A stretch of 7,913 bases of DNA, from positions 1-7,913 of the forward strand of contig JAEYOT010000756.1 in NCBI GenBank assembly GCA_023411445.1, given 5' to 3'. Below, in pieces: positions 1 to 5,462 of the stretch. Within the stretch, counting starts at the first letter, position 1. Every line of letters begins with the position of its first letter. This DNA is from Pseudomonadota bacterium. GTDB lineage: Bacteria; Myxococcota_A; Polyangia; Polyangiales; Polyangiaceae. The notes below the pieces were generated by a model that was not told where the DNA came from, did no database searches, and was given only the letters and a program-made list of their open reading frames with translations. The position numbers and the translations under genes were made by a program.

Positions 1-1104
1 GCCCAAGCGGGCGCGGATCTCTTCGGGGACATCGACAGCGCCGGCGGGGAGAGCGAGGACATCGACGTCGCGACGAGCGCGCGCGGCCTGCCAGCCCTGC
101 CTGGCTCCACCGCCTACGACAACAAGCCGACCGGCGCACGCAACGAAAACTCCGTGCTCTTCTCGCTGGATTCGCTCAAGGCGGGCTTTGCCACCAGCGC
201 GCCCGGCACCACCAAAGATCAGGGCTCCAGGCCGTCCGCGCCGACGCCCGGTGCTCCGCGGTCCACAGAGCCATCAAACCCGGATGATCCGTTCGGCATG
301 GGCGCGAGCGGAGGCTTGGCCGGCCTCGGCGCGGGGGGAAACCCGCTGTTTAGCCTGAACGCCAATCAGGCGCTGCTCACCGCGCCCGCCCCGCCGGAGC
401 CGAAGCCGGTCGCGGCGCCGACCTTCAGCGCCGCAACGCCGGTCGCCGCGAGCGGCATGGATCCGAAGACCAAGCAGCTGGTCATGTTCGGCGGCATCGG
501 CGCTGGGCTCGTGATCGTGCTGCTGCTCGGCCTGCTCGTGTTCGGCGGCAGCGACGAAAAGAAAGAAGCCTCAACCGGCGACGACAAGACGGTCGCGTCC
601 GCCCAAGTCGAGGAGAAGAAGGCGGACGAGGAGAAGAAGGAAGAGACGCGAAAAGAAGAGGTTAAGGCGGAGGAGAAGAAGGAAGAGGCTGCCGCCGCTG
701 CTGAGCCGAGCGACAGCAAGAGCGAGGAGAAACCGGAGGAGCCCAAGCCGGAAGCCAAGGCCAGCAGCCCCTCCACGCCGAAGAAGGAGACGCCGAAGAA
801 GGAGGAGCCGGCAGCGCCGGGACCCAGCACCGCGCCTCCGTTCAGTAAGGCCTCCGCGATCTCGGCGCTCACCTCGGCGGCGAGCTCGGCTGCCAGCTGC
901 AAGAAGGCCGGTGGCCCCACCGGAACCGGCAAGGTGCAGGTCACGTTCGCGCCGAGCGGCCGCGTGACGAGCGCCACCGTGATGGGCCCCCCCTTCGCCG
1001 GCACCAGCGTGGGCGGCTGCGTCGCCAATACCTTCCGCCGCGCCAAGGTGCCTGCGTTCTCCGGCAACCCTGTCACGGTCTCCAAGTCGTTTGCCATCAA
1101 GTAG
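1..1104 (+). CDS. AgmX/PglI C-terminal domain envelope protein, 5'-truncated by window edge
   Basis: The reading frame is open from base 1 to the TAG at 1102-1104 (367 residues visible). A GTG at 154 is a possible start codon but probably internal, because coding-like sequence continues upstream of it in frame. Order of parts: a low-complexity Gly/Pro/Ala/Ser region with a short conserved-looking NENSVLFSLDSL motif (bases about 142-177); one hydrophobic helix (bases 481-549, about 23 residues) followed by charged residues; a Lys/Glu-rich then Pro/Lys-rich linker (about 553-830); and a compact C-terminal domain (about 841-1101) with two cysteines (codons 898-900 and 1018-1020) and GGPTGTGKV, FAPSGRV and VGGC motifs. 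That domain resembles the AgmX/PglI C-terminal family, which sits at the end of many myxobacterial envelope proteins. The architecture recalls TonB-like proteins: a cytoplasmic N-terminus, one helix, and a periplasm-spanning linker. By analogy with AgmX/GltJ, the missing N-terminus may carry a zinc-ribbon or GYF domain; this is inference. The specific function is unknown. Confidence 0.85.
   Translation, partial: AQAGADLFGDIDSAGGESEDIDVATSARGLPALPGSTAYDNKPTGARNENSVLFSLDSLKAGFATSAPGTTKDQGSRPSAPTPGAPRSTEPSNPDDPFGMGASGGLAGLGAGGNPLFSLNANQALLTAPAPPEPKPVAAPTFSAATPVAASGMDPKTKQLVMFGGIGAGLVIVLLLGLLVFGGSDEKKEASTGDDKTVASAQVEEKKADEEKKEETRKEEVKAEEKKEEAAAAAEPSDSKSEEKPEEPKPEAKASSPSTPKKETPKKEEPAAPGPSTAPPFSKASAISALTSAASSAASCKKAGGPTGTGKVQVTFAPSGRVTSATVMGPPFAGTSVGGCVANTFRRAKVPAFSGNPVTVSKSFAIK
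481..549 (+). other. Predicted single transmembrane helix of the AgmX/PglI-type protein
   Basis: About 23 uncharged residues rich in Leu, Val, Ile and Gly lie between a Lys-containing stretch (DPKTKQ) and an acidic/basic stretch (SDEKKE). It is the only hydrophobic segment in the visible protein, so the linker and C-terminal domain should lie together on one side of the membrane. By family analogy that side is the periplasm. Confidence 0.8.
610..687 (+). repeat. In-frame Glu/Lys-coding direct repeats in the linker
   Basis: The 18-mer GAGGAGAAGAAGGAAGAG occurs exactly at 628-645 and 670-687, 42 bases (14 codons) apart. Its first 13 bases also occur at 610-622, 18 bases (6 codons) upstream. 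All copies are in the same frame and encode EEKKEE-type blocks. The linker therefore looks built by repeat expansion, and its length could vary between strains without breaking the frame. Confidence 0.85.
775..804 (+). repeat. Perfect 15-base tandem repeat, two copies
   Basis: ACGCCGAAGAAGGAG is present at 775-789 and immediately again at 790-804. It encodes the pentapeptide TPKKE twice in the Pro/Lys-rich end of the linker. The unit is a multiple of three, so gain or loss of a copy by slippage would keep the frame. Confidence 0.9.
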
Positions 1105-1140
1105 CGCGAGCCGGCATCCCTGAGCCGCGCCTGACGTGAC

Positions 1141-1172
1141 TTGCGCCCCAGCGCGACTCCTGGTGCTAGATA
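1141..1172 (+). promoter_or_regulatory. Candidate sigma-70-type extended -10 promoter for the exporter operon
   Basis: In the 80-base gap before the ATPase, TAGATA at 1167-1172 is directly preceded by TGC, giving a TGn extended -10. A TTGCGC at 1141-1146 could be a poor -35, but the 20-base spacer is longer than the usual 17. Transcription would start around 1178-1180, leaving a leader of only about 5-7 bases before the GTG at 1185, so the first message could be nearly leaderless. The other option is read-through from the upstream gene. Confidence 0.4.
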
Positions 1173-1184
1173 CCGGGGGCTGTC

Positions 1185-1862
1185 GTGATCCGCATCGAAG
1201 GCATCGAGAAGCAGTACGGGCGTGGCGCCGCCGCGGTGCGTGTGCTGTCCGGCATCAGCTTGCGCGTGGAGACCGGCGAGCTGGTGAGCATCATGGGCTC
1301 GTCAGGCTCCGGCAAGTCCACCCTGCTCAACATCCTGGGCATCCTCGATGACTACGACCGCGGCGCCTACTACCTCGACGACAAGCTGATCCGGAACCTG
1401 AGCGAGCGCGAAGCGGCGCACTATCGCAATCGCCTAATCGGCTTCGTGTTTCAGTCCTTCAACCTGCTCGGCTTCAAATCGGCTGAAGAGAACGTCGCGC
1501 TGCCGCTCTACTACCAAGGCGTCTCGCGTCGCGCGCGCAACAAGCTGGCGCGCGAGTACCTGGAGCGCGTCGGTTTGGGCCACCGCGCCCAGCACCTGCC
1601 CTCCGAGCTCTCGGGTGGAGAGCGCCAACGCGTGGCGGTCGCGCGCGCGCTGATCACGAAGCCCAAGCTACTGCTCGCTGACGAGCCCACCGGCGCGCTC
1701 GACACCGCGACGTCCTACCAGCTGATGGACCTGCTCCGCGAGATCAACGCCGAGGGCATGACCGTGGTGGTGGTGACGCACGAGCACGACATCGCCGAGC
1801 GCACGTCGCGCGTCATCCGCTTGAAGGATGGGCGCATCGCCGAGCCGGAGCCCACAGCGTGA
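1185..1862 (+). CDS. ABC transporter ATP-binding protein, MacB/LolD type
   Basis: A 225-residue ATPase, the usual length for a stand-alone LolD/MacB-type nucleotide-binding subunit. It hydrolyses ATP on the cytoplasmic face to drive the two FtsX-type permeases encoded next. Every expected motif is intact: Walker A GSSGSGKST (38-46), Q-loop Gln90 in VFQSFNLL, signature LSGGERQR (142-149), Walker B LLLADE (162-167) with catalytic Glu167, D-loop ALD (171-173) and switch His199. The GTG start is well fixed: an in-frame TAG lies at 1167-1169 and no other usual start codon falls between. A GGGGG at 1175-1179 could act as a ribosome binding site if transcription begins far enough upstream. The stop overlaps the next start in GTGA, which points to translational coupling. 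In classical MacB this domain is fused to the permease; here it is a separate protein. The family is certain, the substrate is not. Confidence 0.95.
   Translation: MIRIEGIEKQYGRGAAAVRVLSGISLRVETGELVSIMGSSGSGKSTLLNILGILDDYDRGAYYLDDKLIRNLSEREAAHYRNRLIGFVFQSFNLLGFKSAEENVALPLYYQGVSRRARNKLAREYLERVGLGHRAQHLPSELSGGERQRVAVARALITKPKLLLADEPTGALDTATSYQLMDLLREINAEGMTVVVVTHEHDIAERTSRVIRLKDGRIAEPEPTA
1847..1850 (+). promoter_or_regulatory. Ribosome binding site supporting the GTG start at 1859
   Basis: GGAG lies 8 bases before the GTG at 1859-1861, inside the last codons of the ATPase gene. Together with the GTGA stop/start overlap it supports this GTG as the start of the first permease. Confidence 0.55.
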
Positions 1863-3085
1863 TCGAGGGCCTGCTGGAGCTGAGGGACGTGCTCAGCCGC
1901 AACGCGCTGCGCACGGTGCTCACCGGGCTGAGCGTGGCGTGGGGCGTGTTCATGCTAGTCGTGCTGCTCGGCGCCGGGAAGGGCTTGGAGAACGGCGCCG
2001 CCTGGGAGTTTCGCGACGACGCGCAAAACGCCATCTGGATCAGCGGCGGGAAGACCTCCGTGCCCCACGGCGGTCGCAGCCCTGGGCGCGCCATCCTGTT
2101 CAAGAACCGTGACTACGAAGAGCTGCCGCGCAAGGTGAGCGGCATCGAGCACTTCACCGGCCGCTACTACCTGTGGGGCGAGTTCAGCGTCAGCCACGGC
2201 AGCCAGCGCTCGTCGTTCAGCATCTTGGGCGTCCACCCCGACCACCGCTTCTTGGAGAAGACCGAGATGACGCGGGGGCGCTACCTAGACCACGCGGATC
2301 AAGTCGAGAAGCGCAAGGTGGCCGTGATCGGCAGCAAGGTAACGGAGATCCTGTTCGGCAACCGTGACCCGATCGGTGAGTACGTGAACATCCGCGGGCT
2401 AGCTTACAAGGTGATCGGCGAGTTCATCGACAACGGCGGCGAGAACGAGCTGCGGAAGATCTACGTTCCGCTCAGCACGGCCCAGCTGGTCTATAACCAG
2501 CCTGACATCATCCATCAGCTGATCTTCACGGTCGGCGAAGCTACGGTGGAGGAGAGCCAAGCCATGGCGAACGACGCCCGAGCGGCGTTGGCGCAGAGCC
2601 ACGGCTTTGCCGTCCACGACAAGCGCGCGCTCCGCATCAGCAACAACCTGGAGCAGTTCACGCGCATCACCGGCGTCTTCAAATGGATCCGGGTGTTCGT
2701 GTGGATCGTCGGCGCCGGCACGCTGCTGGCCGGCATCGTCGGCATCAGCAACATCATGCTCATCTCGGTGGCCGAGCGGACGCGCGAGATCGGCGTGCGT
2801 AAGGCCTTGGGCGCGACGCCCGGCTCGATCATCCGCATGGTGGTGGGCGAGGCGCTCGTGCTCACCGGCGTGAGCGGCTACCTGGGGCTGATCGCCGGCG
2901 TGGGGGTGGTGGAGCTGGTGGCGTCTCGGCTCAAGGACGCGCCGTTCTTTCGTGAGCCGAGCGTCAGCCTCGACGTGGCGCTGAGCGCCACGGGCCTGCT
3001 CATGCTGGCGGGCGCTCTGGCCGGATTCTTCCCCGCTTACCGCGCCGCGCGGGTCAACCCCGTGGTGGCGCTGCGCAGCGAGTAG
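1859..3085 (+). CDS. ABC transporter permease 1, MacB/FtsX family
   Basis: A 408-residue inner-membrane permease with the four-helix FtsX/MacB plan. An N-terminal amphipathic stretch and TM1 (about 19-40) are followed by a large extracytoplasmic MacB_PCD-type domain (about 41-275), then TM2 (about 277-303), TM3 (about 328-354) and TM4 (about 375-400). After TM2 comes the family hallmark AERTREIGVRKALGATPGS, the cytoplasmic loop before TM3 that contacts the ATPase. The C-terminus ends in ARVNPVVALRSE, typical of the family. Transporters of this class do not move substrate through the membrane helices; ATP-driven mechanotransmission moves the periplasmic domains (known for MacB and LolCDE). The GTG start overlaps the ATPase stop by 4 bases. 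The protein is clearly related to permease 2 downstream, so the two probably form a heterodimer. Substrate unknown; lipoprotein, peptide or small-molecule export are all possible. Confidence 0.93.
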   Translation: MIEGLLELRDVLSRNALRTVLTGLSVAWGVFMLVVLLGAGKGLENGAAWEFRDDAQNAIWISGGKTSVPHGGRSPGRAILFKNRDYEELPRKVSGIEHFTGRYYLWGEFSVSHGSQRSSFSILGVHPDHRFLEKTEMTRGRYLDHADQVEKRKVAVIGSKVTEILFGNRDPIGEYVNIRGLAYKVIGEFIDNGGENELRKIYVPLSTAQLVYNQPDIIHQLIFTVGEATVEESQAMANDARAALAQSHGFAVHDKRALRISNNLEQFTRITGVFKWIRVFVWIVGAGTLLAGIVGISNIMLISVAERTREIGVRKALGATPGSIIRMVVGEALVLTGVSGYLGLIAGVGVVELVASRLKDAPFFREPSVSLDVALSATGLLMLAGALAGFFPAYRAARVNPVVALRSE

Positions 3086-3087
3086 CC

Positions 3088-4341
3088 ATGTTCGATCTCG
3101 ATTCCTGGCAAGAGATCTGGGCCACGCTGCGCAAGAACAAGCTGCGCGCGATCCTGACCGCCTGCGGCGTGTTCTGGGGCATGTTCATGATGATGGTCCT
3201 GCTCGGGCTCGGCACCGGCCTGCAGCGCGGCGTCGTGCGCACCTTGGGCGGCATGGCGCTGCACAGCGTGTACGTCTGGTCGCAGCGCACGAGCGTGCCG
3301 CACCAGGGGCTCCAGCCGGGGCGCTACGTCAGGTTCACCAACCGGGACATTCAGAGCATCGCGCGCGTCGAGGGGGTGACGCACGTAGCGCCGCGGCTGC
3401 AGCTCGGCGGCTGGCGGGACGGGCAGAACATCACGCGCGGCGACAAGACCGGGAACTTCAACGTCACCGGAGACGTGCCGGAGTTTCCGCTAGTCGAGCC
3501 GCTGATCCTCAAGCGCGGTCGCTTCATCAACCCGCGCGACATGCAAGAGCAGCGCAAGGTCGCCGTCATCGGCGAGCTGGTGACGCAGCAGCTGTTCATG
3601 GCCGACGAGGATCCGATCGGGCAGTACCTCCAGGTCAAGGGCAGCAATTTCCTGGTCGTGGGCGAGATCAAGAGCGTGAAAGCGGGCGACGAAGCCGAGA
3701 AGCAGAACGCCAACGTGTTCATCCCGTTCAGCACCTTCCAGGCGGCGTTCAACCAGCGCGACCGCGTGGGCTGGTTCACGGTGGGCGCCGAGCCCGGCTA
3801 CGACGCCGTCTGGGTGGAGAACGCCGTGAAGCAGGCGCTCGCGGAGACGCACCGCGTGCACCCGAGCGACAAGCAGGCCTTCGGCTCTTTCAACGCCGCC
3901 GACAAGTTCGAGAAGATCGAGGGACTGTTCCGCGGGATCCGCAGCTTCGTCTGGCTGGTGGGCGCGCTCACGCTGGGCGCGGGCATGCTGGGAGTGAGCA
4001 ACATCCTCTTGATCACGGTCAAGGAGCGCACCCGTGAGATCGGCGTGCGCAAGGCGCTCGGCGCCACCCCGGGCGCCATCGTGCTGATGGTGGTCAAAGA
4101 ATCGGTGGTGCTGACGATGCTGGCCGGCTATTTGGGCCTCGTCGCGGCGGTGGCCGCGCTGGAGGGCTTCGCCCACGTGCTGGAGAGCCTGCCGACCGCG
4201 CCCGTCTCCCGGCCCGAGGTAGACGTAAGAGCCGCGCTCCTGGCGCAAGCTCTGCTGATTGCCGCCGGCCTGATTGCTGCCATCATGCCAGCACGCCACG
4301 CTGCCCGTGTGCACCCCGTCGAGGCTCTGAGAAGCGAATGA
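3088..4341 (+). CDS. ABC transporter permease 2, MacB/FtsX family
   Basis: A 417-residue paralogue of the preceding permease, starting at ATG 2 bases after its stop. The plan is the same: TM1 (about 21-42), an extracytoplasmic domain (about 43-285), TM2 (about 286-311), the KERTREIGVRKALGATPGA loop, TM3 (about 331-360), TM4 (about 382-404) and the tail ARVHPVEALRSE. The two share further blocks, such as TSVPH followed by an SPGR/QPGR turn and an NRD motif early in the periplasmic domain, and KVAVIG with DPIGxY near its end. The middle of the periplasmic domain differs much more than the ATPase-facing loop. This fits an old tandem duplication whose products specialised as the two halves of one transporter. 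It ends in an ATGA overlap with the adaptor gene. Confidence 0.93.
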   Translation: MFDLDSWQEIWATLRKNKLRAILTACGVFWGMFMMMVLLGLGTGLQRGVVRTLGGMALHSVYVWSQRTSVPHQGLQPGRYVRFTNRDIQSIARVEGVTHVAPRLQLGGWRDGQNITRGDKTGNFNVTGDVPEFPLVEPLILKRGRFINPRDMQEQRKVAVIGELVTQQLFMADEDPIGQYLQVKGSNFLVVGEIKSVKAGDEAEKQNANVFIPFSTFQAAFNQRDRVGWFTVGAEPGYDAVWVENAVKQALAETHRVHPSDKQAFGSFNAADKFEKIEGLFRGIRSFVWLVGALTLGAGMLGVSNILLITVKERTREIGVRKALGATPGAIVLMVVKESVVLTMLAGYLGLVAAVAALEGFAHVLESLPTAPVSRPEVDVRAALLAQALLIAAGLIAAIMPARHAARVHPVEALRSE

Positions 4342-5444
4342 TCCGCCGCATCGTCCCCGTCTTGCTCGCGCTGAGCGTCATCGCCGCCTTCGTCGGAACT
4401 CTGCTGTTCTTGTACGAGAAATCGCAGGCCAAGTCGGTCGTGTATCAGACCGTCAAGCCAACGCGGATGGACATCGTCAAGAAGGCGGTAGCGCCGGGCG
4501 CGATCGTGCCGCGCCGTGAGGTGACGATCAAGCCGCGCGTCTCCGGCGTGGTGGAGAAGCTGTACGTGGACCCGGGGCAGACCGTGAAGGAGCGCCAGCT
4601 CCTCGCCAAGATCCAGATCATACCCAATGTGGTCGCGCTCAACAACGCCGAATCGGCCGTGCGCGCTGCGCAGATCAGCTTCGAGAACGCGCAGAGTCAG
4701 ATGCAGCGCTACCAGCAGCTGTTCGACCAGAAGCTGATGAACGAGACCGAGTTCAACCAGTTCAAGGTCGGCTTCGACTTGAAGCGCCAGGAGCTCGAGA
4801 CGGCGCAGAGCAACCGCGAGCTGATCAAGGAGGGCGCCTCCAAGCGCACGGGCAAGGTCAGCAACCTGGTAACATCCACCGTCAACGGCATGGTGCTGGA
4901 CGTGCCCGTGAAGGAAGGCGCCAGCGTGATTGAAGCCAACAACTTCAACGAAGGCACGACCATCGCCGCCATCGCGGACATGGGCGACATGATCTTCCAA
5001 GGTCGCGTCGACGAGTCCGAGGTGGGCAAGCTGAGCGAGGGGATGAGCGTCTCGATCTTGGTCGGCGCGCTCGGCGACGAGCGCTTCGAGGGCAAGCTGG
5101 AGTACATCGCGCCCAAGGGTAAGGATAAGGACGGCACGATCGAGTTCGAGGTGCGCGCCGCCGTGCAGCTGAAGCCCGGCGCCATGCTGCGGGCGAACTA
5201 CAGCGCCAACGCGGACATCATCCTGGACAGCAAGCGGCAGGTGCTCGCGATCGAGGAGCGCGTGGTCGAGTTTTCTCGCGGGAAAACCTACGTGGAGGTG
5301 GAGGGAGCGCCGCAGGTGTTCACGCGGCGCGAGGTGCAGCTGGGCCTGTCGGACGGCATCTACGTCGAGGTACTGTCCGGCATCGACGAGTCGGCCCGGC
5401 TGAAGGTGCCCAGCCAAGACGGCACGCCGGACAAGAAGCCGTGA
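4338..5444 (+). CDS. MacA/HlyD-family periplasmic adaptor (membrane fusion protein)
   Basis: A 368-residue adaptor that would bridge the permease pair to an outer-membrane channel. It begins with Arg-Arg and an uncleaved-looking hydrophobic anchor (about 5-25), with no lipobox cysteine. A first half-lipoyl/barrel-sandwich segment (about 56-95) contains KPRVSGVVEKLYVDPGQTV. A helical hairpin (about 97-165) is rich in Gln, Glu and Asn. The second half-lipoyl segment (about 175-215) contains STVNGMVLDVPVKEGASV and the loop NNFNEGTTIAAIADM seen in MacA-like adaptors. A beta-barrel follows (about 216-290, with GRVDESEVGKLSEGM), then a membrane-proximal C-terminal domain. The short hairpin and anchored N-terminus are typical of MacA partners of MacB. 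The ATG overlaps the permease 2 stop (ATGA at 4338-4341). In canonical operons macA precedes macB; here the adaptor is last. No TolC homologue is in the window. Confidence 0.9.
   Translation: MIRRIVPVLLALSVIAAFVGTLLFLYEKSQAKSVVYQTVKPTRMDIVKKAVAPGAIVPRREVTIKPRVSGVVEKLYVDPGQTVKERQLLAKIQIIPNVVALNNAESAVRAAQISFENAQSQMQRYQQLFDQKLMNETEFNQFKVGFDLKRQELETAQSNRELIKEGASKRTGKVSNLVTSTVNGMVLDVPVKEGASVIEANNFNEGTTIAAIADMGDMIFQGRVDESEVGKLSEGMSVSILVGALGDERFEGKLEYIAPKGKDKDGTIEFEVRAAVQLKPGAMLRANYSANADIILDSKRQVLAIEERVVEFSRGKTYVEVEGAPQVFTRREVQLGLSDGIYVEVLSGIDESARLKVPSQDGTPDKKP
5270..5287. repeat. Short perfect inverted repeat inside the adaptor gene
   Basis: GTTTTC at 5270-5275 and its exact reverse complement GAAAAC at 5282-5287 flank a 6-base TCGCGG. 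Pairing could extend inwards by a T-G and a C-G pair. The arms are A/T-rich in a GC-rich gene. No T-run follows, so it is not an intrinsic terminator. It may be chance. Confidence 0.5.
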
Positions 5445-5462
5445 GCCACCAGTGAGCGAGCC

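Noticed and set aside
366..1100. A 244-codon minus-strand open frame opposite the AgmX/PglI-type gene
   Set aside because: The translation is Ser/Ala/Phe-rich, an antisense image of the Lys/Glu-rich linker. The plus-strand frame has a coherent membrane helix and a recognisable tail domain.
1105..1134. Possible terminator hairpin after the AgmX/PglI-type gene (GCGCG at about 1104-1108 pairing with CGCGC downstream)
   Set aside because: The stem is only 5 bases with a loop of about 18, and no T-run follows. Such pairings are common by chance in GC-rich DNA.
1136..1351. Short plus-strand open frame overlapping the start of the ATPase gene in another frame
   Set aside because: It runs out of frame across the Walker A region of a certain ABC ATPase, and its Arg/His-rich translation has no features.
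3490..4314. A 274-codon minus-strand open frame opposite permease 2
   Set aside because: The His/Arg/Glu/Ala-rich translation has no motif and lies wholly inside a gene with clear FtsX/MacB motifs on the other strand.
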